This document shows, one piece after another, positions 24,598 to 34,203 of a DNA stretch of 64,000 bases (position 1 is the first letter of the stretch; each line of letters starts with the position of its first letter). Location: positions 1-64,000 of the forward strand of contig CAZLOJ010000001.1 in NCBI GenBank assembly GCA_964561165.1, in the 5' to 3' direction. Both the position numbers and the translations under genes were made by a program. The notes under the pieces were generated by a model. That model made no database searches, was not told the origin of the DNA, and saw only the letters and a program-made list of their open reading frames with translations. The stretch is from IMCC26077 sp964561165 (GTDB taxonomy: Bacteria; Actinomycetota; Actinomycetes; Nanopelagicales; Nanopelagicaceae).

Positions 24598-24744
24598 TTA
24601 TAACTCCTCTGAATCTTCCAAAGAATCTTCAGCGCTAGTCATATCCAACCAGTTTTCTTCTTCATTTTGTACTTGCTTGAAACGTTTGAAGAGTGCATAC
24701 CCTCCAGCGCCAACAGCAAATAGTGCCAGAAGTTTCTTGAACAT
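24598..24744 (-). CDS. DLW-39 family-like small membrane protein
   Basis: A 48-residue ORF: one N-terminal hydrophobic helix (MFKKLLALFAVGAGGYALFK), then an acidic tail containing ENWLDMTSAEDSLED. Helix plus a short tail with a D/N-LW-type motif, in the gap next to gyrA, matches the DLW-39 small proteins that sit there in many actinobacteria; here the motif reads NWLD. Start ATG with GGTGGTGG upstream. Function unknown. Confidence 0.7.
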   Translation of the reverse strand: MFKKLLALFAVGAGGYALFKRFKQVQNEEENWLDMTSAEDSLEDSEEL

Positions 24745-24779
24745 CTGACCACCACCTGCCTTTCTTGCTCACTACTGCG

Positions 24780-24854
24780 TGGGCCTAGGTGGACTTGAAC
24801 CACCGACCTCTTCCTTATCAGGGAAGCGCTCTAACCAGGCTGAGCTATAGGCCC
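24780..24854 (-). tRNA. tRNA-Ile (anticodon GAT)
   Basis: Acceptor GGGCCTA/TAGGCCC, discriminator A, anticodon GAT in CTGATAA, T-loop GGTTCAAGTCC. No CCA encoded. It lies between gyrA and the DLW-39-like gene, its usual actinobacterial place. Confidence 0.97.
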
Positions 24855-24923
24855 ATTTTCAGTAGAACCGGAAGGGTACCCCAAGGTTTTAGCCCGAGGC
24901 TAATCCGCTCTCAACTGCTTGCT

Positions 24924-27383
24924 CTACTCGTCATCTCCCTCGGCATTACGCGCGATGGACACCACAACTGTCTCAGGATCGAGATTGACCAGGCGAACTC
25001 CCATGGTGTCGCGCCCGGTCTGCCGGACTTCATCAACTCGAGTCCGCATCACAGTTCCAGCTGACGTTATCGCGAGCACCTCATCTACTTCAGTGACAAT
25101 TAGCGCACCGACAAGAACTCCGCGCGATGCTTCATCAACCTTCGCTGCTTTAATTCCTAAACCACCGCGTCCCTGTGGTCGATATTCGATAACAGGTGTG
25201 CGCTTTGCAAAACCGCCATCTGTTGCTGTGAAGACGTAGGCGTTAGCAACATCCGAAACAGAGGTCATTGCCAGAAGTTCATCACCGGCACGGAACTTCA
25301 TTCCGATTACACCACTGGTTGCTCGACCCATTGGACGAAGTGATTCATCATCTGCTGTGAAGCGAAGTGACATGGCATTCTTTGAGACCAACAAAATGTC
25401 ATCAGTCTCGCCAACAAGAACTGCCGACACCACTTCATCACCTTCGCGAAGGTTGATAGCAATCAATCCGCCAGAACGGTTTGAGTCATACTCATCAAGG
25501 GGTGTCTTCTTTACAAGCCCTGACTTAGTAGCAAGGACAAGATACTTCGCTGCGTTGTAGTTCTCTATTGCGAGGACTTGCGCGATCTTTTCATCAGGTT
25601 GGAAAGCCAGAAGGTTCGCAACGTGCTGTCCGCGCGCGTCCCGTCCTGCCTCAGGAAGTTCATGTGCTTTCGCGCGATAGACCCGGCCTTTATTGGTGAA
25701 GAAAAGAATCCAATGGTGGGTAGTTGTAACGAAGAAGTGTTCAACGATGTCATCTTGCTTCAGCGCAGCACCGCGAACACCACGGCCGCCGCGACGTTGG
25801 GATCTGTACAAATCCGCTTTAGTTCGCTTGGAGTAACCGCCACGGGTAATAGTGACAACCACATCTTCTTGTTTAATGAGATCTTCTGCAGCGAAATCTC
25901 CTTCAGCTGCAATTATCTGAGTCCGGCGGGTATCTCCATATTTTGCGGTGAGCTCGGCCAGCTCAGTAGCGACTATCTCGCGTTGCCGCTTGGGGCTTGC
26001 CAAGATCTCATTTAGTTCGATGATTTCCTTCATAATCGCGTCATATTCATCTTGAATCTTCTGTCGCTCAAGGGCTGCCAAGCGACGAAGTTGCATATCC
26101 AAGATTGCATTCGCTTGAACCTCGTCGACATCAAGAAGCTTCATTAACCCCGAGCGAGCATCGTCTGTGCTCTCACTCTTTCGGATTAAAGCGATTACTT
26201 CATCAAGTGCATCAAGAGCCTTTACATAACCACGAAGGATATGGGCGCGTTTCTCTTTTTCAGCAAGACGATACTTGGTACGTCGCACAATCACTTCAAT
26301 TTGGTGATCGATGTAGAACTTCACAAATTCATCAAGACGGAGCGTGCGTGGCACGCCATCAACAAGGGCGAGCATGTTCGCGCCAAAAGTCTCTTGAAGT
26401 TGGGTGTGCTTGTAGAGGTTATTGAGCACTACCTTCGCGACCGCATCTTTTTTCAGGACGATAACTAGTCGTTGTCCAAGACGCTCATTACCTTCATCGC
26501 GCACATCAGCGATTCCTGCGACTTTTCCATCTTTAACAAGGTCTGCGATCTTCAGCGCCAAGTTATCCGGGTTAACTTGATACGGAAGTTCGCTGATGAC
26601 TAAGCAATTTCGATTGTTAATCTCTTCAACTTCAACTACTGCCCGCATTGTGATCGATCCACGACCAGTTCGGTACGCCTCTTCGATACCGCTTCGGCCA
26701 ACGATAAGGCCTTTCGTTGGGAAGTCTGGACCCTTAACAACAGTTAAAAGTTTCTCAAGGAGCTCTTCTGGCTTTGCGTCAGGATTCTGCAGCGACCACT
26801 GAATACCTTCAGCGACTTCATTGAGGTTATGTGGTGGGATGTTCGTTGCCATACCGACAGCAATTCCTGCGCTGCCGTTGACGAGTAGATTTGGAAATCT
26901 ACTTGGCAGAACTACTGGTTCTTGTGAGCGGCCATCGTAATTATCGGTGAAATCAACGGTCTCTTCATCGATATCGCGCATCATCTCGATTGCAAGCGGT
27001 GCAAGGCGCGCTTCGGTATACCGCATTGCAGCTGCCGGATCGTTACCGGGAGAACCGAAGTTTCCGTTGCCATCAACAAGCGGGTACCGAAGGGACCATG
27101 GCTGCGCCAAGCGGACCAATGTGTCGTAAATAGCCGAGTCACCATGTGGGTGGTAATTACCCATGACATCACCGACAACGCGAGAGGATTTGTAATAACC
27201 CTTATCTGGGCGATATCCCGCATCAAACATCGCGTAAAGAACCCGTCGATGGACTGGTTTTAAACCATCGCGCACATCTGGAAGAGCGCGACCCACAATC
27301 ACGCTCATCGCATAATCGAGATAGCTGCGCGCCATCTCTACTTGAAGATCGACTAACTCAATCCGATCTGACGTATTCTCCAC
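24924..27383 (-). CDS. gyrA: DNA gyrase subunit A
   Basis: An 819-residue subunit that cuts and rejoins DNA during negative supercoiling. HPHGDSAIYDTLVRLAQPW is the quinolone-resistance region with Ser and Asp at the key sites, as in sensitive enzymes; AAAMRYTEARL contains the catalytic Tyr. QRRGGRGVRG is the GyrA-box of the C-terminal DNA-wrapping domain. It ends in a short acidic tail (EGDDE). It follows gyrB by 27 nt. Confidence 0.98.
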   Translation of the reverse strand: MENTSDRIELVDLQVEMARSYLDYAMSVIVGRALPDVRDGLKPVHRRVLYAMFDAGYRPDKGYYKSSRVVGDVMGNYHPHGDSAIYDTLVRLAQPWSLRYPLVDGNGNFGSPGNDPAAAMRYTEARLAPLAIEMMRDIDEETVDFTDNYDGRSQEPVVLPSRFPNLLVNGSAGIAVGMATNIPPHNLNEVAEGIQWSLQNPDAKPEELLEKLLTVVKGPDFPTKGLIVGRSGIEEAYRTGRGSITMRAVVEVEEINNRNCLVISELPYQVNPDNLALKIADLVKDGKVAGIADVRDEGNERLGQRLVIVLKKDAVAKVVLNNLYKHTQLQETFGANMLALVDGVPRTLRLDEFVKFYIDHQIEVIVRRTKYRLAEKEKRAHILRGYVKALDALDEVIALIRKSESTDDARSGLMKLLDVDEVQANAILDMQLRRLAALERQKIQDEYDAIMKEIIELNEILASPKRQREIVATELAELTAKYGDTRRTQIIAAEGDFAAEDLIKQEDVVVTITRGGYSKRTKADLYRSQRRGGRGVRGAALKQDDIVEHFFVTTTHHWILFFTNKGRVYRAKAHELPEAGRDARGQHVANLLAFQPDEKIAQVLAIENYNAAKYLVLATKSGLVKKTPLDEYDSNRSGGLIAINLREGDEVVSAVLVGETDDILLVSKNAMSLRFTADDESLRPMGRATSGVIGMKFRAGDELLAMTSVSDVANAYVFTATDGGFAKRTPVIEYRPQGRGGLGIKAAKVDEASRGVLVGALIVTEVDEVLAITSAGTVMRTRVDEVRQTGRDTMGVRLVNLDPETVVVSIARNAEGDDE

Positions 27384-27410
27384 TGGTCACACTCCTTTCC
27401 TTTATCGAGA

Positions 27411-29390
27411 TTAAATATCCAAGAACCGAACATCTTTTGCATTGCGCTGAATGAAATTACGACGCATCTCAACATCCTCACCCATTAGAACTGAGAAGAG
27501 ATCATCGGCAGCGACAGCATCTTCCAGCGTGACACGAATGAGCACGCGAGTATCAGGGTCCATCGTGGTATCCCACAATTCTTTTGCAGGCATCTCGCCT
27601 AAGCCTTTGAAGCGCTGAATGCCATCTTCTTTTGGTAATCGCTTACCACCATCAAGACCAATTTTGATAAAAGCATCGCGCTCTCGATCAGAGAATGCAT
27701 ATTGCGGTTGTTCCTTTCCGCCCCATTTCAATTTATATAGCGGGGGTTGCGCAAGGTAAACGTATCCACCTTCAATGAGCGGACGCATGAAACGGAAGAG
27801 CAGTGTTAACAACAACGTACGAATATGTTGGCCATCAACGTCGGCATCAGCCATCAAGACAATTTTGTGATAACGAAGTTTCGCTATATCAAATTCGTCA
27901 TGCACACCTGTGCCTAAAGCTGTGATTAACGCCTGCACTTCATTATTTTGTAATACCCGATCAATTCGAGATTTCTCAACGTTCAGAATCTTTCCGCGAA
28001 TGGGCAGAATGGCCTGGAACTTTGAATCGCGGCCGCCCTTAGCCGAACCGCCTGCCGAATCTCCCTCAACGATATAGAGCTCGCACTTCTCAGGCTCAGT
28101 CCACTGGCAATCTGCCAATTTTCCAGGCATGCCGCGCCCTTCGAGCAAACCTTTACGCGAACGGGAGAGTTCCCGCGCTTTTCGCGCGGCTACACGAGCG
28201 GTTGCTGCATCAATACATTTGCGGACGATATCTCGACCTTCAGACGGATTGGCAGCAAACCAATCGCCCAACTTGTCGTTAACAATCTTCTGTACAAATG
28301 TCTTGGCTTCAGTGTTACCAAGTTTTGTCTTCGTTTGACCCTCAAATTGTGGCTCTCCAATTTTCACGGAGACAATTGCGGTCAATCCTTCGCGCACGTC
28401 ATCGCCAGTGAGTCGATCTTCACGTTTTTTGATTAATCCCCACTCTTCGCCATATTTATTTACGATAGAAGTGAGCGAGGCGCGAAATCCCTCTTCGTGG
28501 GTGCCGCCCTCTTGAGTGTTGATTGTGTTCGCGAATGTATAAACAGATTCTGTATAGCCTGCGCTCCATTGCATAGCGATTTCTGCAGAGATCTTTAATT
28601 TAGAATCTTCGCTTTCAAAATTAATAACATTTTTATGTGCTTCGCCTTTTGTCGAATTTAAATGGCGAACAAAATCTGAAATACCGCCATCGTATTTGTA
28701 CACAACTTTGAGTGGTTCGCCTTTATCGTCGACGTGGCCGGCGCGCTCATCAGTTAATGTGATGGTGAGCCCACGATTTAAGAATGCCATTTCGCGAAAA
28801 CGTGTTGAGAGAATTTCGAAAGAAAAAATAGTGGTATCGAAAATTTCTGCAGAAGGCCAGAACGAAACTTTCGTTCCGTTATTCTCAGAAGCGCCAACAC
28901 TTTTCAATGGTGCATCTGGAACACCTAACGTGTAACTTTGGAAATATTTAGATCCATCGCGTTCGATTTCAACATGAAGTGTGGTGCTGAGCGCATTAAC
29001 AACAGATGCACCAACACCATGGAGTCCGCCAGAGACTGAATACCCGCCTCCGCCAAATTTTCCACCCGCGTGCAACACGGTAAACACGACTTCAGCAGCA
29101 GGCTTACCTTCACTTGCGACGATGTCGACAGGAATACCTCGACCGTTATCGTGAACGCTTACGCCACCATCACGAAGTAACGAGATGTTGATCTGGGTGC
29201 AATGTCCGGCGAGCGCCTCATCGACAGAGTTATCGACGATTTCGTAAACAAGATGATGTAGGCCGCGCTCTCCCGTAGAGCCGATGTACATGCCCGGACG
29301 TTTACGAACCGCATCCAGACCTTCGAGGACTTGGATCGCGCTAGCGTCATAACCGCTTTTACTGCCCTTCGGTTGTGAGCTCTCAGCCAC
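27411..29390 (-). CDS. gyrB: DNA gyrase subunit B
   Basis: A 659-residue ATPase subunit. GMYIGSTGERGLHHLVYEIVDNSVDEAL and GRGIPVD form the GHKL ATP site; EGDSAGGSAKGGRDSKFQAILPIRGKILNVEK is the TOPRIM metal site, and QRFKGLGEM the C-terminal block. The GTG start has no clear ribosome-binding site, and no obvious -10 box in leaderless position either, so the start is slightly uncertain. It lies directly upstream of gyrA. Confidence 0.98.
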   Translation of the reverse strand: MAESSQPKGSKSGYDASAIQVLEGLDAVRKRPGMYIGSTGERGLHHLVYEIVDNSVDEALAGHCTQINISLLRDGGVSVHDNGRGIPVDIVASEGKPAAEVVFTVLHAGGKFGGGGYSVSGGLHGVGASVVNALSTTLHVEIERDGSKYFQSYTLGVPDAPLKSVGASENNGTKVSFWPSAEIFDTTIFSFEILSTRFREMAFLNRGLTITLTDERAGHVDDKGEPLKVVYKYDGGISDFVRHLNSTKGEAHKNVINFESEDSKLKISAEIAMQWSAGYTESVYTFANTINTQEGGTHEEGFRASLTSIVNKYGEEWGLIKKREDRLTGDDVREGLTAIVSVKIGEPQFEGQTKTKLGNTEAKTFVQKIVNDKLGDWFAANPSEGRDIVRKCIDAATARVAARKARELSRSRKGLLEGRGMPGKLADCQWTEPEKCELYIVEGDSAGGSAKGGRDSKFQAILPIRGKILNVEKSRIDRVLQNNEVQALITALGTGVHDEFDIAKLRYHKIVLMADADVDGQHIRTLLLTLLFRFMRPLIEGGYVYLAQPPLYKLKWGGKEQPQYAFSDRERDAFIKIGLDGGKRLPKEDGIQRFKGLGEMPAKELWDTTMDPDTRVLIRVTLEDAVAADDLFSVLMGEDVEMRRNFIQRNAKDVRFLDI

Positions 29391-29449
29391 CGGGTGAACC
29401 GCCTTATCGCCTCGCTTGTGGCCCCTAATAGGACCGCAGCCCCCAATCC

Positions 29450-29478
29450 TAGGGGATTTTTGGGAGCGCTATCCCCTA
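29450..29478. repeat. Inverted repeat in the gyrB leader
   Basis: TAGGGGAT and ATCCCCTA form an 8-bp inverted repeat separated by 13 bp in the 142-bp gap between dciA and gyrB. On the minus strand it is preceded by a T6 run. It is about 60 bp upstream of the gyrB start and could be a hairpin or a protein site controlling gyrB. Confidence 0.5.
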
Positions 29479-29532
29479 AAAAAGTACCTGGTAGCGCCGT
29501 AGAGCGATTGACCCCCCAAATCTAGTGAGGGG

Positions 29533-30024
29533 CTACCCGTAGGTGTCCCGGGGGCCGCGCCCACCTTTGACGCTCCACCCGCCTTTTCGCCAGGAAGGGG
29601 CCTGCGGTCCTTTGATCTGTAGCTCCCGAACCTCAAATCCACCCTGCGCTAATGCCGTGATGATCTGCTGATCGATCAACCGCAACTGAGTTGCCCATGC
29701 GGTGCTCTCCGCGCTCACAGCGAGCACGCCGTCGGAAAAGGTAATCGGCTGCACATGATCGGCAATCTCGCTGCCTACTAATTCACTCCATCTAACGAAG
29801 AGATCGCTATCTTTCACTCGTTCGCGCCAGCCACGAGCATCGATTAATTCCGCAAGCGACTCGTTGAGTAACTGTGGCCCTTGATACTCCGCCTCGCTCG
29901 CACCGCCATCATTAACCGAACCAGAGCGTCTTGATCCAGACTTGTCTTGCTCTCGCTTAAATCTGTTGGAGCGGCGACGCGCAGCGGCAAGAAGTGAACG
30001 CGCTAAATCTCGATTCTCGCTCAT
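29533..30024 (-). CDS. dciA: DciA-like (DUF721) protein
   Basis: A 163-residue DUF721 protein. The C-terminal half has LFVRWSELVGSEIADHVQPITFSDGVLAVSAESTAWATQLRLI, typical of DciA, the ancestral loader or regulator of the replicative helicase DnaB. The N-terminus is rich in Arg and Ser. It is directly after recF, as in other actinobacteria. Confidence 0.88.
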   Translation of the reverse strand: MSENRDLARSLLAAARRRSNRFKREQDKSGSRRSGSVNDGGASEAEYQGPQLLNESLAELIDARGWRERVKDSDLFVRWSELVGSEIADHVQPITFSDGVLAVSAESTAWATQLRLIDQQIITALAQGGFEVRELQIKGPQAPSWRKGGWSVKGGRGPRDTYG

Positions 30025-31122
30025 TTACTCGCGCACGCTCCCTTCATGAACGTAGATCCTTCGATCGGAGAACTCGCTTGGTAAATCTGCCTCGACTGCT
30101 GCTGTGACAAGAACTTGCTCCGATGAATCGATTAACTCAAGAAGTGCGCCTCTGCGCAAACTATCCAACTCAGCGAAGACATCGTCAAGTATTAATATTG
30201 GCTCGCTCGCCTCACCCATGCTCTCATCAGATAGCAATCGATATGAACCCATCCGAAGCGCAAGAGCATATGACCACGATTCACCTTGGCTTGCATAACC
30301 TTTTACCGGCGTTGGGCCGAGCGCCAATACTAAATCATCTCGATGTGGTCCGATAAGTGTTACACCGCGCTCTATCTCAGCCCGACGAAGAGTGGGCAAC
30401 ACCGACATAATTTCTTGCTCTAATTCAGCAGCGCTTTTTCCCTGCAGCTCTTGCGAACTCTTATATGTCGCACTAATTGCATCGCCTGACGATATTCGCT
30501 GATATGCAGCAACAACATGGGGCATGAGATCTGCAATAAGTTGGAGGCGGGCGGCGATCACTTGCGCGCCGAAACGCGAGATGTGTTCGTCCCAAGGAGC
30601 TAAATCTCGCTCGTGTGGTCGGTTTTTCAATAACGTGTTCCGTTGTTTGAGTGCCTTCTCATAATCAGCGATTACACCTGCGTATCGCGGAGTGCGTGAG
30701 ATCAATAAGGTGTCAAGAAAATCTCTTCGCTCAGTTGGATCGCCTTTAACTAATGAGAGATCTTCAGGAGTAAAGAGGATTGCGCGAAGATGGCCGAGTA
30801 GTTCGCGCGTAGAACGCACTGGCTGTTGATTGATGCGCGCACGATTAGCCTTTCCTTGGTTGATCTCAACCTCGAGTAGCTCTTCTCGCCCGGCAGTATT
30901 TACCTTTGCGCGGATGTAAGCCTTTTCATGCTCTAAGCGAACTAATGGATTATCTGAGGATGTCCGATGTGATCGTAGGTAAGCAAGAAAGCCAATTGAT
31001 TCGACGATGTTGGTTTTACCCTCGCCGTTGCTTCCGATAAACGAAGTGATTCCTGGGCGCAGCTCTAACTCTAAATTCTCGTAGGAACGATAATTAGTGA
31101 GATGTAAATATGAGAGGTACAC
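30025..31122 (-). CDS. recF: DNA replication and repair protein RecF
   Basis: A 365-residue SMC-like ATPase that helps load RecA at gaps. FIGSNGEGKTNIVESIGFLA is the Walker A region, followed by LRSHRTSS; ILDDVFAELD is Walker B and the ABC signature region lies near YASQGESWSYALALRM. Length is normal. It is 3 nt after dnaN and abuts dciA. Confidence 0.96.
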   Translation of the reverse strand: MYLSYLHLTNYRSYENLELELRPGITSFIGSNGEGKTNIVESIGFLAYLRSHRTSSDNPLVRLEHEKAYIRAKVNTAGREELLEVEINQGKANRARINQQPVRSTRELLGHLRAILFTPEDLSLVKGDPTERRDFLDTLLISRTPRYAGVIADYEKALKQRNTLLKNRPHERDLAPWDEHISRFGAQVIAARLQLIADLMPHVVAAYQRISSGDAISATYKSSQELQGKSAAELEQEIMSVLPTLRRAEIERGVTLIGPHRDDLVLALGPTPVKGYASQGESWSYALALRMGSYRLLSDESMGEASEPILILDDVFAELDSLRRGALLELIDSSEQVLVTAAVEADLPSEFSDRRIYVHEGSVRE

Positions 31123-31125
31123 AGA

Positions 31126-32250
31126 TTATGAGGCGTACCGCATAGGCATAAGTAGATAACGGTAACTCGTATCGCTCTGACCATCAGCGCTTTCGCGTCC
31201 CGAGAGAACTGCCGGCTTACTTGGCCCGGTAAATGCCATATCAACATAAGCGGCACCAAGAGCAGAGAGGCCATCGACTAAATATGTTGGGTTAAACGCG
31301 ATGGTGAAACCTTCACCATCGAAGGCAATCTCTAACTCCTCTGTTGCAGATGCTTCCTCGCCAGCGCCTGCCTCTAAAGTAAGAGATCCTGGCGCGAATG
31401 TCAGGCGCAATGGAATTGTTTTATCGGCAACTAACGCAACACGTCGAACTGAATCAAGAAGCGGTGCTACTTCAATGATTGCTGTAGCGCTTCGTTCACT
31501 TGGTAAGAGGTGGCGGTATGGCGGGAAAGTTCCATCGAGCATTCGAGATGTCATGGACTTTCCTACTGTAGAAAACCCAATTAAACGCTCCTGAGCGTTT
31601 GGTGCGGCAAGCGCAAGACTTACTTGGGCGCTTCCAACAAGTGATTTTGATGCATCATGCAATGTGCGTGCACGAATTAGCGCAGAGGCGCTTGCCCGGG
31701 GGGCTTCCCAATCTAATTCTCGAACAGCAAGACGGTAACGATCTGTCGCCGCGAGGGTTAATTTATTCTCTTCGATCTCGACATGAACTCCTGTGAGCAC
31801 TGGGAGTGAATCATCTTTACCTGCAGCAATCGCTACTTGATGAACAGCTTCAGCAAATACTTCGCCGGTTAGTCGTCCTGTTTCAGATGGTAATTCAGGA
31901 AGATTTGGATAATCACTAACTGGAAGTGTGGGGAGAGCGAATTTTGCAGATCCTGATACAACACTTACTCGACTTCCCTCTAATGAAATAGTTACTGGTT
32001 TATTAGGAAGTGATTTCGCAATATCAGAGAGCAACCTTCCTGATACTAGAACCTTTCCTTCTTCTTTAACATCAGCGTTAACTGTTGCTTTAGCCGAAGT
32101 TTCTAAGTCATAACCAGAAAGATGCACACCATTCTTCTGAGCATCGATAACCACTCCAAGAAGTACAGGCATGATTGGTCGTGAGGAGAGTGATCGAGAT
32201 ACCCACACAACACCATCGGAGAGCGCATCGCGCTCGACTACAAATCTCAT
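31126..32250 (-). CDS. dnaN: DNA polymerase III beta sliding clamp
   Basis: A 374-residue clamp with three repeated domains: starts MRFVVERDALSDGVVWVSRSLSSRP, contains ATDRYRLAVRELDW in the second domain and ends YRYLLMPMR, the conserved C-terminus of beta clamps. It encircles DNA and tethers polymerase III. It is followed closely by recF; the 353-bp gap upstream is the presumed origin. Confidence 0.97.
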   Translation of the reverse strand: MRFVVERDALSDGVVWVSRSLSSRPIMPVLLGVVIDAQKNGVHLSGYDLETSAKATVNADVKEEGKVLVSGRLLSDIAKSLPNKPVTISLEGSRVSVVSGSAKFALPTLPVSDYPNLPELPSETGRLTGEVFAEAVHQVAIAAGKDDSLPVLTGVHVEIEENKLTLAATDRYRLAVRELDWEAPRASASALIRARTLHDASKSLVGSAQVSLALAAPNAQERLIGFSTVGKSMTSRMLDGTFPPYRHLLPSERSATAIIEVAPLLDSVRRVALVADKTIPLRLTFAPGSLTLEAGAGEEASATEELEIAFDGEGFTIAFNPTYLVDGLSALGAAYVDMAFTGPSKPAVLSGRESADGQSDTSYRYLLMPMRYAS

Positions 32251-32603
32251 CCCAAACTCACTCTCTCAAAAGATGTTCCCTATCTTCCCTTACTCAGTAG
32301 TAAAAGGGCTATCTCACCAGTGATCGCTGGTTATACCCAGATCAGCGCGAGGCGGTAAATTTTTTATATGTAAAGATAGAGAGATAGTAATAGGAGTAAC
32401 TGGTGTGGATTCTGGGGAAAAGGGGTATTTCCGCAGGTCAGAGTGGAATTCCTACCCACCCTCAGTTGTGGATAAATCGGTGGATAATGTGGAGAAGTAG
32501 GAGTGGGGCGGGTTGTGGCGAATCTTTCCCACACGGGAAACTCTCAAGGAGGGGTTTACCCCCAAGGTTATCCCCAAGTGTGGAACGCGCGAAATGTCCG
32601 AAT
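32251..32603. other. Probable chromosomal replication origin oriC
   Basis: The 353-bp dnaN-dnaA gap is the usual origin site in actinobacteria. It holds an AT-rich tract at about 32355-32392, a perfect DnaA box TGTGGATAA (32467-32475), and near-consensus boxes GGTGGATAA (32479-32487), TTATCCCCA (32568-32576) and TTATACCCA (32331-32339). Gene orientation diverges around dnaA-rpmH, in keeping with bidirectional replication from here or from the adjoining dnaA-rpmH gap. Confidence 0.65.
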
Positions 32604-34022
32604 TTATCCCTGGCTACGAGCCTGTTGACGGATTCTGTTGGTGAGCTCGGTGACTTGGTTGTAGATCGAGCGACGCTCAGCCATGAGTTGGCGGATCTTT
32701 CGATCGGCATGCATCACGGTGGTGTGGTCGCGACCACCAAAGGTCTGGCCGATTTTTGGCAGTGATAGATCTGTGAGTTCACGGCATAGATACATCGCTA
32801 CCTGGCGGGCATTTACCAATGCTCGCGAACGTGATGTGCCACAAAGATCATCAATGGTGAGACTGAAATATGCAGCGGTCTGAGCCATGATGGTTGCGCC
32901 GGTGATTTCTGGGCCCGACTCATCAGGAATGAGATCTTTGAGCACGATTTCTGCAAGGGATAAATCGACGCCCTGTCGATTAAGGCTTGCGAACGCCGTT
33001 ACTCGAATTAGCGCGCCTTCGAGCTCGCGAATGTTCGTTGAGATTTTGCTGGCAATGTATTCAAGAACGTCATCAGGTGCATTGAGTCGATCTTGCGCTG
33101 CCTTTTTACGAAGAATAGCGATACGTGTCTCAAGCTCAGGAGGTTGGATATCAGTTATCAAACCCCACTCGAATCGAGAGCGAAGTCGATCTTCCAGCGT
33201 TGCCAATTGTTTCGGTGGTCGATCGCTACTGATGACAATTTGTTTGTTGGCGTTGTAGAGCGTATTGAAGGTATGGAAAAACTCTTCCTGAGTCCGTTCT
33301 TTATTCTCAAGGAATTGAATATCATCAACGAGGAGTAAATCGACATCTCGGTAGCGTTTTTGGAAGACCGCCGATTTGTCATCGCGAATTGAGTTAATAA
33401 AATCGTTGGTGAACTCTTCGCTCGATACATAACGAACACGTAGGTTTCCATAAAGTTCTTTTGCGTATGCGCCAATTGCATGCAGCAAGTGGGTTTTACC
33501 TAAACCTGATTCACCATAAATAAAGAGCGGGTTATAAGCCTTGCCCGGAGCTTCAGCTACTGCAACGGCTGCCGCATGCGCGAATCTATTCGATGAGCCA
33601 ATAACGAATGTTTCAAAGATATAGCGCGGATTCATACTCATCGCGCCTGACTCAGATGGAACTGTTGGCTCTGCGCTTCGTCCAGTACCTGGGCGCGGTT
33701 GTTCGATTTCAGTAATGACCTCGCCAGGTTTTTCATTTTCAAGAGTTTCATCAATTGTCACTGCAACGCGAACTTCTCGACCTAACTTGGTACTTAAAAC
33801 ATCAGTGATAATTGATCGAAGACGAGTTTCCAAAACATCTTTTGCGAAAGCATTCGGCGCAGCAACAAGTAGTGTGGTACTTCCATTGCTATCAATCAGA
33901 CCCATTGGTTGAGTCAGTTGCAAGAACGCGCGATGTTGCGGTGAATCGGTAGCGATGAGCGAAATTGCGCTCTGCCATAGCTCTGGTAGGTGACCCTCGA
34001 GGAGCGCGCTCTCATCTGCCAT
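32604..34022 (-). CDS. dnaA: Chromosomal replication initiator DnaA
   Basis: A 472-residue initiator. Domain III is an AAA+ ATPase: FIYGESGLGKTHLLHAIG (Walker A), LLVDDIQFLENKERTQEEFFHTFN (Walker B), SSDRPPKQLATLEDRLRSRFEWGL (box VII-like Arg). Domain IV ends with the DNA-binding GRDHTTVMHADRKI. The proline-rich domain II linker is short compared with Streptomyces. The ATG at 34022 has AAAGGA upstream; an earlier ATG does not. Confidence 0.98.
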   Translation of the reverse strand: MADESALLEGHLPELWQSAISLIATDSPQHRAFLQLTQPMGLIDSNGSTTLLVAAPNAFAKDVLETRLRSIITDVLSTKLGREVRVAVTIDETLENEKPGEVITEIEQPRPGTGRSAEPTVPSESGAMSMNPRYIFETFVIGSSNRFAHAAAVAVAEAPGKAYNPLFIYGESGLGKTHLLHAIGAYAKELYGNLRVRYVSSEEFTNDFINSIRDDKSAVFQKRYRDVDLLLVDDIQFLENKERTQEEFFHTFNTLYNANKQIVISSDRPPKQLATLEDRLRSRFEWGLITDIQPPELETRIAILRKKAAQDRLNAPDDVLEYIASKISTNIRELEGALIRVTAFASLNRQGVDLSLAEIVLKDLIPDESGPEITGATIMAQTAAYFSLTIDDLCGTSRSRALVNARQVAMYLCRELTDLSLPKIGQTFGGRDHTTVMHADRKIRQLMAERRSIYNQVTELTNRIRQQARSQG

Positions 34023-34040
34023 TTGGAATCCTTTCCACAC

Positions 34041-34203
34041 CGGTTACCCACCGGTTATCCCCAAAGATATCCACAGGCTGTGGGCTATCTCGTGGATATT
34101 TGTCCGAAATGCACCTATATCTACCGGGGAAAGTAGCTTCCGCTGTGGAAGAAGGCAGACCCTATTCGGGGTTGTGGGAAAAAGCAACTAGTTATCCACA
34201 ACT
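34041..34203. other. DnaA-box cluster in the dnaA-rpmH gap
   Basis: Boxes seen: TTATCCCCA (34055-34063), ATATCCACA (34067-34075), CGTGGATAT (34091-34099, reverse) and a perfect TTATCCACA (34192-34200). The cluster lies upstream of dnaA, so it may give dnaA autoregulation or form a second part of the origin. The full 348-bp dnaA-rpmH gap (to 34370) also contains a 17-bp palindrome and the rpmH leader, with no ORF. Confidence 0.6.
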
